A DNA stretch of 64,000 nt. It comes from Pseudovibrio ascidiaceicola. GTDB lineage: Bacteria > Pseudomonadota > Alphaproteobacteria > Rhizobiales > Stappiaceae. Under the pieces are notes generated by a model that saw only the letters and a list, made by a program, of their open reading frames with translations, was not told where the DNA came from and searched no databases. Positions 1 to 7,913 of this stretch are shown here, in pieces; within the stretch, counting starts at the first letter, position 1, and each line of letters begins with the position of its first letter. Where the stretch lies: positions 186,001-250,000 of the forward strand of contig NZ_FOSK01000006.1 in assembly GCF_900114245.1 (NCBI RefSeq). The letters run 5' to 3'. The position numbers and the translations under genes were made by a program.

Positions 1-494
1 GCTGCAATATCCGGTGCTTTGGACAAAGAAGAATTGTCGACCGGAACATCACGCCAGCCTAATACTTCAAGACCTTCATCAGAAACACATTCCGCAACGA
101 TGCTTTCGCACTGCTCGCGGAGCTTTTTATCTTGTGGAAGAAAGAAGAACGCAACGCCGTACTCGCCAGCGTCTGGAAGATCGAATCCGATCTTCGTGCA
201 TTCTTCTTTGAAAAACTCGTGTGGGACCTGGGTCAGCATACCTGCACCGTCGCCCATCAATGGGTCGGCGCCAACTGCGCCGCGGTGGGTCAGGTTTTCA
301 ACGATCTGCAGGCCGCTTTGTACCACGTGGTGAGATTGTGCGCCTTTGAGGTTAGCTATAAAGCCGACGCCACAGGCATCGTGCTCTTTGGCTGGATTGT
401 AAAGCCCCTCAGTGGCAGCAGTGCGGAGTTTTTCCGTAACGGTGCCTGTGGTGGTAGCTCGGGTTTTCATAGGTTCCCCCCCACTCATATGCAT
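1..494 (-). CDS. gltB: Glutamate synthase (NADPH) large subunit, N-terminal part (runs off the window)
   Basis: The reverse strand encodes about 164 residues of the N-terminal glutaminase domain of GltB, which with GltD turns glutamine and 2-oxoglutarate into two glutamates. The class II amidotransferase nucleophile is Cys41 in HDACGVGFIA, preceded by a 40-residue propeptide as usual for this enzyme; NLTHRGAVGADPLMGDGAG follows. I take the ATG at 494 as start because AAGGAGG lies just upstream; an in-frame ATG at 470 is a weaker alternative. The rest of the gene lies beyond position 1. Confidence 0.93.
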   Translation of the reverse strand, partial: MHMSGGEPMKTRATTTGTVTEKLRTAATEGLYNPAKEHDACGVGFIANLKGAQSHHVVQSGLQIVENLTHRGAVGADPLMGDGAGMLTQVPHEFFKEECTKIGFDLPDAGEYGVAFFFLPQDKKLREQCESIVAECVSDEGLEVLGWRDVPVDNSSLSKAPDIA

Positions 495-1192
495 CGTGTT
501 TCCTCCTTTTTCTGCCATTTTTGGCCTCACTTTCGCTCATCTCAATGTGACTGGTTAAGGTCACTTCCTCGTTCGGGTCGCGGGGAGGTCTTCCTCGCGG
601 CTCGTTCGAAGCCCCGGCACGGCTTGCCCCGGATCTGTCGAATGAAGCACGGCCTCTTTATACATAGGGCCGCCCATTCGGAGTTTCCTCCGATCTATCT
701 TACCCCTTTGGCGAGTGCATTGCGATATGTCCGCATGGCACACATTTGGGGGAGAATGTCGCGGCGTTGGGAACGCGCCTACATCCTTCTCTTTTGCGTT
801 GTGTGGATCTCTTAGGTGGATCGCTTGGAAGCTGTCTTCCAGATTGTCATCAACGCATGCGGTATAATAAGGACAGCACTCCTGTCCTTTTCCGCGTCGC
901 GAACATGCCAGATTTCAGAGGGTAGAGCAAGAGCGTTTCAGAAAGTCTTTATTTCTATTCTTTTAATTTTATTAGGCCGATTGTCGCATTGGCATCTAAA
1001 ACTCAAGTTAGATGCAATAATATTTCAACTATTCACGAACCTGTGAGGACGATGATCTCATTTTATTGATTTAATCGCGTGAAAATAACATGTGTTTGAT
1101 TTCCCATTGATCGAGTTTTTTGTCAGAACTGTCTTCAGAGGCGAACCAAACCTGTTGAACACATCGCCGAATTTCAATTGAGGAGTTTTGAA
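495..1192. other. Non-coding region between gltB and the bufferin operon
   Basis: No convincing gene lies in these 700 bases. Visible structures are a short hairpin at 869-889 (AAGGACAG/CTGTCCTT) with A/T-rich flanks, which could be a weak terminator, and an exact 8-bp inverted repeat at 992-1015 (GCATCTAA, spacer 8), which could be an operator for the operon downstream. The region must hold the divergent promoters of gltB and bufA, but I could not fix a -35/-10 pair; in particular I did not find a clean match to the ECF-type motif known for Caulobacter bufferin operons. Confidence 0.5.
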
Positions 1193-1486
1193 ATGTCCAA
1201 AAAAACGTTGTCCGCTGCTGTACTTGCAACCGCTGTTACTGCTGCTGTAGCTGGTGCGAACATTACTGTTGCTGAAGCTGCTTCTAAGGAAAAATGTTAC
1301 GGCGTTTCCCTTGCTGGTGAAAACGACTGTAAAGCGGGCGCTGGCACCACTTGTGCAGGTACTTCCACTGTTGACTATCAGGGCAATGCTTGGACCCTCG
1401 TACCAACCGGTACATGTGAATCCATTGAAGTCCCAGGTGACCGTAAAGGTTCTTTGAAAGAACTTTCCCGCGATCTGCCTCACTAA
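1193..1486 (+). CDS. bufA: Bufferin-type RiPP precursor peptide (DUF2282), BufA-like
   Basis: This 97-residue protein has a signal peptide (about residues 1-29, ending VAEA) and a short mature part with four cysteines at 35, 46, 54 and 75 in the pattern [24 protein letters not shown]. That is the layout of the DUF2282 bufferin precursors, metallophores whose cysteines are modified by an MNIO enzyme and which sequester copper in the periplasm (established for Caulobacter). The start is the ATG at 1193, with AGGAG seven bases upstream; an in-frame TTG at 1178 is inside the ribosome-site region. It leads an operon with the DUF692, DUF2063 and DoxX genes. Confidence 0.85.
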   Translation: MSKKTLSAAVLATAVTAAVAGANITVAEAASKEKCYGVSLAGENDCKAGAGTTCAGTSTVDYQGNAWTLVPTGTCESIEVPGDRKGSLKELSRDLPH

Positions 1487-1514
1487 TCGCTTTAGTTTAA
1501 AATATACTGCGTTG

Positions 1515-1549
1515 CACCGGGGCGGGTTTTCCTCCTCCGGTGTTTCTTT
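1515..1549 (+). terminator. Hairpin between precursor and maturase genes (probable attenuator)
   Basis: The arms CACCGGGGCGGG (1515-1526) and CCTCCTCCGGTG (1531-1542) pair over 12 positions (one mismatch, two G-U) around a TTTT loop, followed by TTTCTTT. It sits between bufA and bufB with no promoter visible after it, so it probably lowers downstream transcription and keeps the peptide in excess over its enzymes. Confidence 0.6.
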
Positions 1550-1583
1550 AAGAAGAAGTCATAATATAGAACGAGGTACTGAT

Positions 1584-2486
1584 ATGTGCGCGCAAAGAGT
1601 CAATGCAAAACTACCTGCACGAGGTGGCGTGGGCTTAAAAGCTGATCATTATCATCGTATTCTCAATGACAAACCTGATATGGGCTTCTTCGAAATTCAC
1701 GCGGAAAACTATATGGGTGCCGGTGGTCCTCCACACGGTTACCTTGAGGCGATCCGTCGTGATTATCCTATCTCTCTTCATGGTGTCGGGTTGTCTATTG
1801 GTGGTGCTGATCCACTGAACAAGGAGCACCTTTCTCGTGTGAAAGATGTTGCTGACCGGTACGATCCGGGTCTTTTCAGTGAGCATCTGGCCTGGTCAAC
1901 GCACGACACCGAGTATTTCAATGATCTTCTGCCTCTGCCTTACACTGAGGTGACATTGCAGCAAGTTGTTGATCATATTGATGAGGTGCAGACTTTCGTT
2001 GGTCGTCAGATGTTGCTTGAAAACCCAAGTGCTTATGTGATCTTCAAGGAAAGCACTTATGAAGAAACTGAGTTTCTTCGTGAAATTGTAAAACGAACTG
2101 GCTGCGGATTGCTGCTGGACGTGAACAATGTCTTTGTTTCTGCGACGAACTCTGGTGGTTCTCCTGAAGATTATGTGGACCGATTCCCGGTTGAACATGT
2201 TCAGGAAATTCACCTTGGCGGGCATGCGCCAGAAACAGACGAGCTGGGCTATCCTCTTCTAATCGATGCACATGATCGTAAAGTTGCTGATCCTGTGTGG
2301 TCGCTTTATGCGCGGACAATTGATCGGACTGGACCTCAACCAACTCTTATTGAATGGGATGCGAATATTCCGACCTGGGATATCCTCGCTTATGAAGCTG
2401 AGCAGGCGGATGTGGTGATCCAATCCCACATCGAAGCGCAGGCCAAAGCTTCTGAGATGCGGGGTGATCATGTCCCAAGCGCCTGA
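1584..2486 (+). CDS. bufB: MNIO (DUF692) family peptide-modifying iron enzyme, BufB-like
   Basis: This 300-residue TIM-barrel protein is a multinuclear non-haem iron oxidative enzyme. Members oxidise cysteines of their partner peptide to heterocycles. The metal-ligand motifs are visible in order: FFEIHAEN (37-42), SLHGVG with His66, SEHLAW with His101, LLENPS with Glu146, LLLDVNNV with Asp179 and Asn182, EIHLGGH with His210 and His214, LIDAHD (227-231) and LIEWD with Glu257. The ATG at 1584 follows GAGGT; a longer reading frame from 1512 would start inside the preceding hairpin. The end overlaps bufC by 17 bases, indicating coupled translation. Confidence 0.92.
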   Translation: MCAQRVNAKLPARGGVGLKADHYHRILNDKPDMGFFEIHAENYMGAGGPPHGYLEAIRRDYPISLHGVGLSIGGADPLNKEHLSRVKDVADRYDPGLFSEHLAWSTHDTEYFNDLLPLPYTEVTLQQVVDHIDEVQTFVGRQMLLENPSAYVIFKESTYEETEFLREIVKRTGCGLLLDVNNVFVSATNSGGSPEDYVDRFPVEHVQEIHLGGHAPETDELGYPLLIDAHDRKVADPVWSLYARTIDRTGPQPTLIEWDANIPTWDILAYEAEQADVVIQSHIEAQAKASEMRGDHVPSA

Positions 2487-3306
2487 TAGCATTAAGGAAA
2501 AGATTGCGTTGAAAGGTTTTGGCGTTCCTTTGCAGGATTTGCAGTCAAACATGCAAGGTTTTGACATGTTTTCTGATGGGCTGATGAATCCAGCCGTCCC
2601 TGTACCCGATGGGGTTGTGGGGCGTGATGGTCATCCTTCTGAGAAGCGTTATGGGGTTTACCGAAACAACGTGATGGCGAGCTTGATTGATGCGATGGCT
2701 GCCAACTTTCCCGCAGTGCATGATCTGGTCGGGCGTGATTACTTCCGGGCACTTGCTGCGGAGTTCGTGCGCAAGCATCCACCAGAGCAGCCGGTACTTA
2801 GTGAGTTTGGGGGCAAGTTCTCCGAGTTCATTGGGGCGTTTCCTCCCCTTGCAGATTATCCATATCTGAAAGACGTCGCAGCGCTGGAGTGGGCATGGTT
2901 GCGTGTGTACCACGGGCCGAATGCGACGCCTGTTGCGCCGGATGTATTATCCAAGATTGATCCAGCAAAACTGGGGGATGCGGTGTTTACGCCGATCCCT
3001 GCACATAGACTGATTTACTCCCGTTTTCCGCTTAGCGAGATCTGGAAACAGAACCGCTCGGAAGACGTGGGAGGTGTCACGCCTGAGGCTGATCAAGTGA
3101 TTTTGATTTGCCGACCTGACATGGACGTGACACTGACCGGACTGGCTCAGGACGTAGCGGCATTCGCCGATTTATTGTTCTTTGGCAAGACATTGGGGGA
3201 AGCTGCGGAAGCAGTTTCATCCTCTTACAAATTCTTTGATCTGTCGCAGGCATTGGGCTGCCTGCTGAGCGCACGCGTGTTCGCGAGCGTGGACGTCAAA
3301 GCTTAA
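2470..3306 (+). CDS. bufC: DUF2063 partner protein of the MNIO enzyme, BufC-like
   Basis: This 278-residue protein carries an N-terminal DUF2063 domain ([44 protein letters not shown]) and a C-terminal extension, the usual structure of BufC, which is thought to recognise the precursor and present it to BufB. The start is placed at ATG 2470, seventeen bases inside the end of bufB; a GTG at 2464 is also in frame. Gene order peptide, DUF692, DUF2063, DoxX is a hallmark of the family. Its biochemical role is inferred from the family. Confidence 0.88.
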   Translation: MSQAPDSIKEKIALKGFGVPLQDLQSNMQGFDMFSDGLMNPAVPVPDGVVGRDGHPSEKRYGVYRNNVMASLIDAMAANFPAVHDLVGRDYFRALAAEFVRKHPPEQPVLSEFGGKFSEFIGAFPPLADYPYLKDVAALEWAWLRVYHGPNATPVAPDVLSKIDPAKLGDAVFTPIPAHRLIYSRFPLSEIWKQNRSEDVGGVTPEADQVILICRPDMDVTLTGLAQDVAAFADLLFFGKTLGEAAEAVSSSYKFFDLSQALGCLLSARVFASVDVKA

Positions 3307-3371
3307 TATTGATTGCGAGGGGCCGGGCGGTAAGGCCCCCGAGTGGTGGAAAGCACCAGAGGAGGAATCCG

Positions 3372-3968
3372 ATGAGAATGCTTGTAAATTTATATCAGGG
3401 CGTATTTGGCTGGCTGGAGCGTGTAACTGAAGGCTGGTTTCTTGGCCTGTCTGCGCGTTTTCTTTTCGCAGGCGTCCTATTTATGTACTTCTGGAATTCA
3501 GCGCTGACCAAGTTTGGTGATGGTGCGCTTGGGTTCCTGTTCCCTTCAACCGGTGCATATGCGCAGATCTTGCCGCATATTACCGAGGCGGCTGGGTACG
3601 ATATTTCTCAGATCTCGTTTTTTCCCTATGGCCTGATTGTGCTTTTGGGAACATGGGGTGAAGTGATCATTCCGGTGCTTATTGTTGTGGGCCTGTTTAC
3701 TCGTGCCGCAAGCATTGGTTTCATTGGCTTTGTGATTGTTATGTCTATCGTGGACGTGGTTGGTCATGGTGTTGATATGCCGACAATTGGTGCGCTGTTT
3801 GACCGTCATCCGTCTGCTCTGATCTTTGATCAGCGCGCACTGTGGATCTTCCTGGCAACTGTGCTTGTGATCCGTGGTCCTGGAGTGTTCTCGTTGGATT
3901 GGGTGTTGGGCAAATGGTTCGGCATTCATCACGAAACGGGTATTTCAGATACGAAAAGCCACGCATGA
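3372..3968 (+). CDS. DoxX-family membrane protein of the bufferin operon
   Basis: This 198-residue inner-membrane protein has four hydrophobic segments and the DoxX pattern of small residues and charges (LSARFLFAGVLFMYFWNSALTKF, LLGTWGEVIIPVLIVVGLFTRAAS). DoxX homologues are regular members of bufferin operons, but their task there is not settled; a redox role is possible. The start is ATG 3372, preceded by AGGAGG; an in-frame codon at 3309 has no such site. It closes the operon, 66 bases after bufC, and is followed by a terminator. Confidence 0.87.
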   Translation: MRMLVNLYQGVFGWLERVTEGWFLGLSARFLFAGVLFMYFWNSALTKFGDGALGFLFPSTGAYAQILPHITEAAGYDISQISFFPYGLIVLLGTWGEVIIPVLIVVGLFTRAASIGFIGFVIVMSIVDVVGHGVDMPTIGALFDRHPSALIFDQRALWIFLATVLVIRGPGVFSLDWVLGKWFGIHHETGISDTKSHA

Positions 3969-4017
3969 GGCTTATATTGAGAGCCTGATAGAGTTATAGG
4001 TTTTCATTCAGATATTG

Positions 4018-4052
4018 GAGCGTGTCACTGATGAAGTGATGCGCTCTTTTTC
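4018..4052 (+). terminator. Intrinsic terminator of the bufferin operon
   Basis: Arms GAGCG-TG-TCAC and GTGA-TG-CGCTC close a seven-base loop and are followed by TTTTT. It lies 50 bases after the DoxX stop codon. Confidence 0.8.
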
Positions 4053-4102
4053 GTTTGTGTATATGACTAGAGCTTGCGCAGACTGAGCTAAAGGAGGTGG
4101 CG

Positions 4103-4960
4103 TTGCAGATTATGTGCCTGAATGGTTGGGGAGGGACGCTCTACTCTGACTTGCTGCCGTATTTATCTCAGGCCGCGCCTGATGTGCTTTGCCTGCAAGA
4201 GGTGGTTCACACACCAGAAAGCGATAAGGACTGGCTGACTTATCGGGATGGTGATCACGTCTTACCTCAGCGTGCTAATTTCTTCCGTGATGTTTGCGCA
4301 GCGCTGCCTGAGCATGTGCCTGTCTTCTGTCCTGCTGCTCAGGGTGTGCTCTGGGATGGGGAGCAGTCTGTCCCCTCTCAATGGGGGCTAGCAACATTTG
4401 TGCATCGTTCCTTCCCTATTATTGGTCAGGTGCAAGGGTTCGTGCACAAAGACTATTCTGCTGATGGTTATGGAGACCACCCACGCTCTCGTAATGCGCA
4501 TGGAGTTCGTGTTTATGATTATGCGACAGACCGTGCTGTGAGCATCACCCACATGCATGGCCTTCGTGATTTGAATGGTAAGATGGACACGCCAGAACGC
4601 TTCGACCAGGCGAAGCGGTTGATCAATATTTCGCGCGGAGTTTCTGAGGCTGGTGATCTGAGAATAGTATGTGGTGACTTCAATGTTGAGCCTGACAGCG
4701 AGACTATTCGTATGCTGGAGGAAGACGGTTTGGTTGAGTTGGTCAATCATTATAGCGTCGAAACTACTCGGAACTCCTATTACAAAAAGCCAGGTAAGTT
4801 TGCTGATTACTTGCTGATTGATCAGGTCGATGAGATCCAGAAGTTTCAAGTATTGCAGAAACCTGAGGTCTCAGATCATTGCCCACTTGTTCTAACTTTG
4901 AAGGCTGACCTTAAAAAAGAGCACCTTTCTGGAGCTTCTGAGAGTGTGTTGCTCTCCTAA
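4103..4960 (+). CDS. Endonuclease/exonuclease/phosphatase (EEP) family protein
   Basis: This 285-residue protein has the metal-dependent phosphodiesterase fold of the EEP family. Motifs seen: MCLNGWGG near the N-terminus, LQEV with Glu33, HMHGL in the middle, CGDFNVEP, and the closing SDHCPLV with the Asp-His pair. The substrate cannot be told: members cut nucleic acids, phosphoinositides or sphingomyelin. No signal peptide is visible. I choose TTG 4103 because AAGGAGG at 4091-4097 is five bases away; a GTG at 4097 overlaps that site, and ATG 4112 is possible. It stands alone between two operons. Confidence 0.78.
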   Translation: MQIMCLNGWGGTLYSDLLPYLSQAAPDVLCLQEVVHTPESDKDWLTYRDGDHVLPQRANFFRDVCAALPEHVPVFCPAAQGVLWDGEQSVPSQWGLATFVHRSFPIIGQVQGFVHKDYSADGYGDHPRSRNAHGVRVYDYATDRAVSITHMHGLRDLNGKMDTPERFDQAKRLINISRGVSEAGDLRIVCGDFNVEPDSETIRMLEEDGLVELVNHYSVETTRNSYYKKPGKFADYLLIDQVDEIQKFQVLQKPEVSDHCPLVLTLKADLKKEHLSGASESVLLS

Positions 4961-5038
4961 AGGGCTTCTCGTGGAGAGCTTTGCCCTTAAGGTCAATAAA
5001 TGGCTTGAGTTCCCTCGGTATATTGTTATTCAAATCCT

Positions 5039-6076
5039 ATGATTTTTGCGAGTGACAATTGGGCAGGTGCGACGAGTGCAGTTATGACTGCACTTGCGAA
5101 CCATACAAGCGGCTTTGCCACCGCTTATGGGGTTGATCCATTGAGCCGCTCTATCGAGCAGCAGTTCAATGATCTCTTTGAAAAAGAAGTTGCCGTGTTT
5201 CTGGTTTCTACAGGAACAGCAGCCAATTCCCTGGCGCTTGCGACCTATGCGAAGCCGGGTGGGGCAGTGTTTTGCCATGAAGATGCACACATCAATGTTG
5301 ATGAGTGCCATGCTCCGGAATTCTTTACGGCTGGTAATAAGCTGATTGGTATTGGTGGCGAACATGGCAAACTTACGCCTGATGCGCTGCGTACCGCGAT
5401 GAACAAAGTACCAGATAATAATCCGATGCATGGCCGTCCTGCCGCGGTTTCTATCTCTCAGGTGACTGAGTTTGGGACCATCTACCAACTTGATGAAATT
5501 CAGGCGCTGGCGGACGTAGCTCATTCCCGTAATGTACCACTGCATATGGATGGCGCTCGTTTTGCAAATGCGCTGGTGTCTTTAGATGTTTCTCCAGCAG
5601 AGATGACATGGAAAGCCGGTGTGGATGTTCTGTCCTTCGGTGGCACTAAGAACGGTTGCTGGTGTGCTGAAGCTGTTGTGTTCTTCAACCCTGAAGAGTC
5701 CGAGGGCTTTGAATATTTGCGCAAGCGGGCTGCACAGGTCTTCTCAAAGGCGCGCTTTATTTCTGCGCAATTTGAAGGTTACCTGAAGGACGATGACTGG
5801 CTCGCTTCAGCACGTCATGCCAACGCGATGTGCATGCGTCTTGCCGATGGTATGCGCGATATTGAAGGCGTGCGTTTGCCAATTGAACCACAGGCCAACG
5901 AGTTGTTCCCGGTGTTCACCAAAGCACAAGCTGCACGTTTGGAAGCAGCTGGCGCGAAGTTCTATGATATTCCAGCGGATTTCGTCTCAGAAGATGAAGT
6001 GTTCCTTCGCTTGGTGACCTGCTTTGCGACCACACCAGAGATGGTAGACGAGTTTCTGACGCATCTGCGTGGGTAA
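5039..6076 (+). CDS. Low-specificity L-threonine aldolase (PLP enzyme)
   Basis: This 345-residue fold-type I PLP enzyme of the beta-eliminating lyase family splits threonine or allo-threonine into glycine and acetaldehyde. It shows STGTAANSLAL for phosphate binding, ISQVTEFGTIYQ, LHMDGARFANAL with the cofactor-contacting Asp171, and SFGGTKNG with the Schiff-base lysine K204. Length fits the family. No strong ribosome site precedes ATG 5039. It is a single gene followed by a structured non-coding region. Confidence 0.88.
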   Translation: MIFASDNWAGATSAVMTALANHTSGFATAYGVDPLSRSIEQQFNDLFEKEVAVFLVSTGTAANSLALATYAKPGGAVFCHEDAHINVDECHAPEFFTAGNKLIGIGGEHGKLTPDALRTAMNKVPDNNPMHGRPAAVSISQVTEFGTIYQLDEIQALADVAHSRNVPLHMDGARFANALVSLDVSPAEMTWKAGVDVLSFGGTKNGCWCAEAVVFFNPEESEGFEYLRKRAAQVFSKARFISAQFEGYLKDDDWLASARHANAMCMRLADGMRDIEGVRLPIEPQANELFPVFTKAQAARLEAAGAKFYDIPADFVSEDEVFLRLVTCFATTPEMVDEFLTHLRG

Positions 6077-6143
6077 TTACGTCAAACAGCCTGTATCGCG
6101 ATTGCATCTTATGATTGCGGTGTGGAGCAGAAGGGCATAGAAT

Positions 6144-6226
6144 GCTGGTCTGCGGAGGGATATAAATCCGCAGACCAGCGGGGCACCTGCAAGGGGTTAG
6201 CAAGGGTGTTAGAGGCCAACCCTTGC
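6144..6226. repeat. Two strong hairpins after the threonine aldolase gene
   Basis: A perfect 13-bp inverted repeat (GCTGGTCTGCGGA at 6144-6156 against 6167-6179) is followed by an 8-bp one (GCAAGGGT at 6200-6207 against 6219-6226). Neither has a run of T on either side, so they are not plain terminators. They lie in a non-coding stretch that continues to 6412 without other recognisable content. Confidence 0.6.
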
Positions 6227-6412
6227 GGTGTCAGTCCAGTGGGTTCAAGGCAAGGCCTTAAGTGAACTAACCTACCCTTCTTATTTTGCGTGTAACTTAC
6301 CACTCGATAATTCTTAAGTGGCTGTGTGGTCATGGGGAACGCGGTAATTCCAGAAAATAGAATCAGATGCAGAGAGAGAGTTTCTCTGTGCTTGCTGAAG
6401 CGCGCATAAAAG

Positions 6413-6640
6413 AACGCCCCGCTGGGGCAAGCGGGGCGTTGATTGTGTCTGGCCCTTACTGGGGGGAGAGGCAGCCAGACAAATCCGCATGGGAGGATTG
6501 CGGAGGAGGAACCTGTTGATTTGAGTAGGATTGATTGGCAGGGGCGTGCCAATCAATCTTTGAGAGACATTAGAAAATCTAGAATGTTACAAGGGTGGCC
6601 ACTCGCGAGGGTGGGAGTTTGGGAGGAAGGTCCTCGCGAG
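6413..6640 (-). ncRNA. Candidate cuckoo/CcsR-like small RNA array with C-rich loops
   Basis: Read on the reverse strand, just after hsp20, there are five hairpins. They are 6640-6602 (9-bp stem, loop with ACCTTCCTCCCAAACTCCCAC split from CTCGCGAGG arms), 6558-6529 (12-bp stem, loop CGCCCC), 6504-6484 (6-bp stem, loop ATCCTCCCA), 6480-6447 (7-bp stem, loop with CTCTCCCCCC) and 6440-6413 (10-bp stem, loop TTGCCCCA, then CTTTTATG, a terminator). TTCCTCCTCCGC lies between two of them. Repeated CCUCC-type anti-Shine-Dalgarno loops are the mark of the alphaproteobacterial cuckoo/CcsR RNAs. The 5' end is unknown; it may be processed from the hsp20 transcript. Confidence 0.45.
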
Positions 6641-6654
6641 GGCTTTAGGCTGCT

Positions 6655-7119
6655 TTAGTGAGCTACTGTTTCGCCTTCAATTTGTTTGTGTTCTTTTTTG
6701 TCTCCAGCCGTGATGTTGATTTTGCGCGGTTTTTTTGCCTCAGGAATTTCTCTGATGAGGTCAATGTGGAGCAATCCGTGCTCCAAACTTGCGCCAATCA
6801 CTTTCACATACTCGGCGATCTGGAAGCGGCGTTCAAAAGCGCGGGAGGCGATACCCCGGTAGAGAACTTCTTTTTCGTCGCTTTCAGGCTTTTTCTCGCC
6901 GGAAACAGTCAAGACATGTTCTTTAGCTTCAATCGTCAGTTCATCTTCCTTAAAACCGGCGACGGCCATGGAGATGCGGTATGCGCTCTCTCCTGTGCGC
7001 TCAATGTTATAAGGGGGATAAGCTGATCCCTGCTGTTCCGTTCCTGAATCCAGCATGGAGAAAAGACGGTCGAAACCAACAGTGGAACGGTAGAGGGGGG
7101 TAAGATCGAAATGACGCAT
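6655..7119 (-). CDS. Small heat-shock protein, Hsp20/IbpA family
   Basis: This 154-residue protein binds unfolding proteins during heat stress and holds them for refolding. The alpha-crystallin domain spans about residues 35-130 (YPPYNIERTGESAYRISMAVAGFKEDEL to GLLHIDLIREIPEAKKPRKI). The N-terminal MRHFDLTPLYRSTVGFDRLF is typical of class A rhizobial sHsps. AGAGGA precedes ATG 7119. The upstream region carries a heat-shock-like promoter and a foldable leader, and C-rich hairpins follow the stop codon. Confidence 0.93.
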   Translation of the reverse strand: MRHFDLTPLYRSTVGFDRLFSMLDSGTEQQGSAYPPYNIERTGESAYRISMAVAGFKEDELTIEAKEHVLTVSGEKKPESDEKEVLYRGIASRAFERRFQIAEYVKVIGASLEHGLLHIDLIREIPEAKKPRKINITAGDKKEHKQIEGETVAH

Positions 7120-7127
7120 TTTATGTG

Positions 7128-7240
7128 TCCTCTTTAGTGTGGCCCTAAGGCCATCTGAGCAACGTTCACCCTTCGCCGCAAAGCGCGCGGACGATGAAAT
7201 TTTCCTTTTGCTTACAGTGCCTTCCCATTAGTGGCGAAGG
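7128..7240 (-). promoter_or_regulatory. ROSE-like RNA thermometer in the hsp20 leader
   Basis: On the reverse strand TTGCTC (7162-7157) can pair with the Shine-Dalgarno GAGGA (7132-7128), leaving one bulged G, the pairing that defines ROSE elements. A small TGGCC/GGCCA hairpin lies between them, and a long-range 8-bp stem (7240-7233 with 7177-7170) forms an upstream arm. ROSE elements open on warming and free the ribosome site of alphaproteobacterial small heat-shock genes. The fold was drawn by eye. Confidence 0.5.
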
Positions 7241-7283
7241 TTCTAAGCGGTGTCAGACCCACTCTGTGGCGCCTGTGATTTTG

Positions 7284-7312
7284 AGATGGGGACGGGGCGA
7301 ATAAGTTTCAAG
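7284..7312 (-). promoter_or_regulatory. Probable RpoH (sigma-32) promoter of hsp20
   Basis: On the reverse strand CTTGAA (7312-7307) is followed after 16 bases by CCCATCT (7290-7284), matching the heat-shock promoter pattern CTTGAA/CCCCAT. It leaves a leader of about 155 bases, long enough for the ROSE-like fold. Confidence 0.5.
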
Positions 7313-7463
7313 AGTTTTTTTCAAAATAGGTGTTTTTGCAGGAATGGTGCCCGCATTTTCAGATTAACAGAACCTGAACAGACGCTTCTGATCCCGTACA
7401 TCCGCGCCTTGTTACGTTCTCCTTGTATTCAGGCAAACCCTATTGCCGACAAGGAGAAAACAG

Positions 7464-7832
7464 ATGAATGCTTTGAAGAAAAAAGTAACCGGACTGGCCG
7501 CTGCAGCTGTTGTTGCTCTTGGAGTTTCTGGTGCGGCGGCTCCGGCAAATGCAGGCGCTAAATTCACCTATGACGGACCAAACGTAAGCGTTCAGGTCAC
7601 GCAGGCTCACTATAAGAAGAACCGTCATTGGGGACACGGACAACACCATGCACTGAACAAGAAGCAGATCAAACGGCGTCTGCGTGCCTGGGGCTACCGG
7701 AATTTCAAGAAAGTGAAGCGCAAGGGTGATGTTTACGTTGTAAAGGCCAGCTGGCAGGGCCAACATCGAGCTCGTTTGGTCGTTGATGCCTATAGCGGCT
7801 GGATCATCAAATATCGTTACCTTGGGTACTAA
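7464..7832 (+). CDS. Secreted basic PepSY-like protein
   Basis: This 122-residue protein has a clear signal peptide (about residues 1-31, ending PANA) and a very basic mature part. The C-terminal half (LNKKQIKRRLRAWGYRNFKKVKRKGDVYVVKASWQGQHRARLVVDAYSGWIIKYRYLGY) follows the pattern of a PepSY-type domain, common in small periplasmic proteins of Rhizobiales. Its role is unknown. AAGGAG lies just before ATG 7464. It stands alone, convergent with the next gene. Confidence 0.72.
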   Translation: MNALKKKVTGLAAAAVVALGVSGAAAPANAGAKFTYDGPNVSVQVTQAHYKKNRHWGHGQHHALNKKQIKRRLRAWGYRNFKKVKRKGDVYVVKASWQGQHRARLVVDAYSGWIIKYRYLGY

Positions 7833-7913
7833 AGGGCATTCCCGAGATCTTAATCTGTTTATCCGTCTGACCTGCCTCTTTGCGATCAAGGCAGGTCTTT
7901 CGGCATTTGGGCT

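Noticed and set aside
132..815. Long forward frame of 227 codons over the gltB start
   Set aside because: It is antisense to the clear GltB N-terminus and continues through non-coding DNA; the residues look random.
1020..1192. ECF-type promoter before bufA, as in Caulobacter bufferin operons
   Set aside because: Only partial matches to the GTAACC/CGAA pattern were found, with wrong spacing, so I do not claim one.
6314..6556. 80-codon reverse frame after hsp20
   Set aside because: It runs through the hairpins and terminator and has no ribosome site.
6077..6654. Possible RNase P RNA, tmRNA or 6S RNA
   Set aside because: The hairpins are serial and simple; I could not find the conserved core motifs of these RNAs on either strand.
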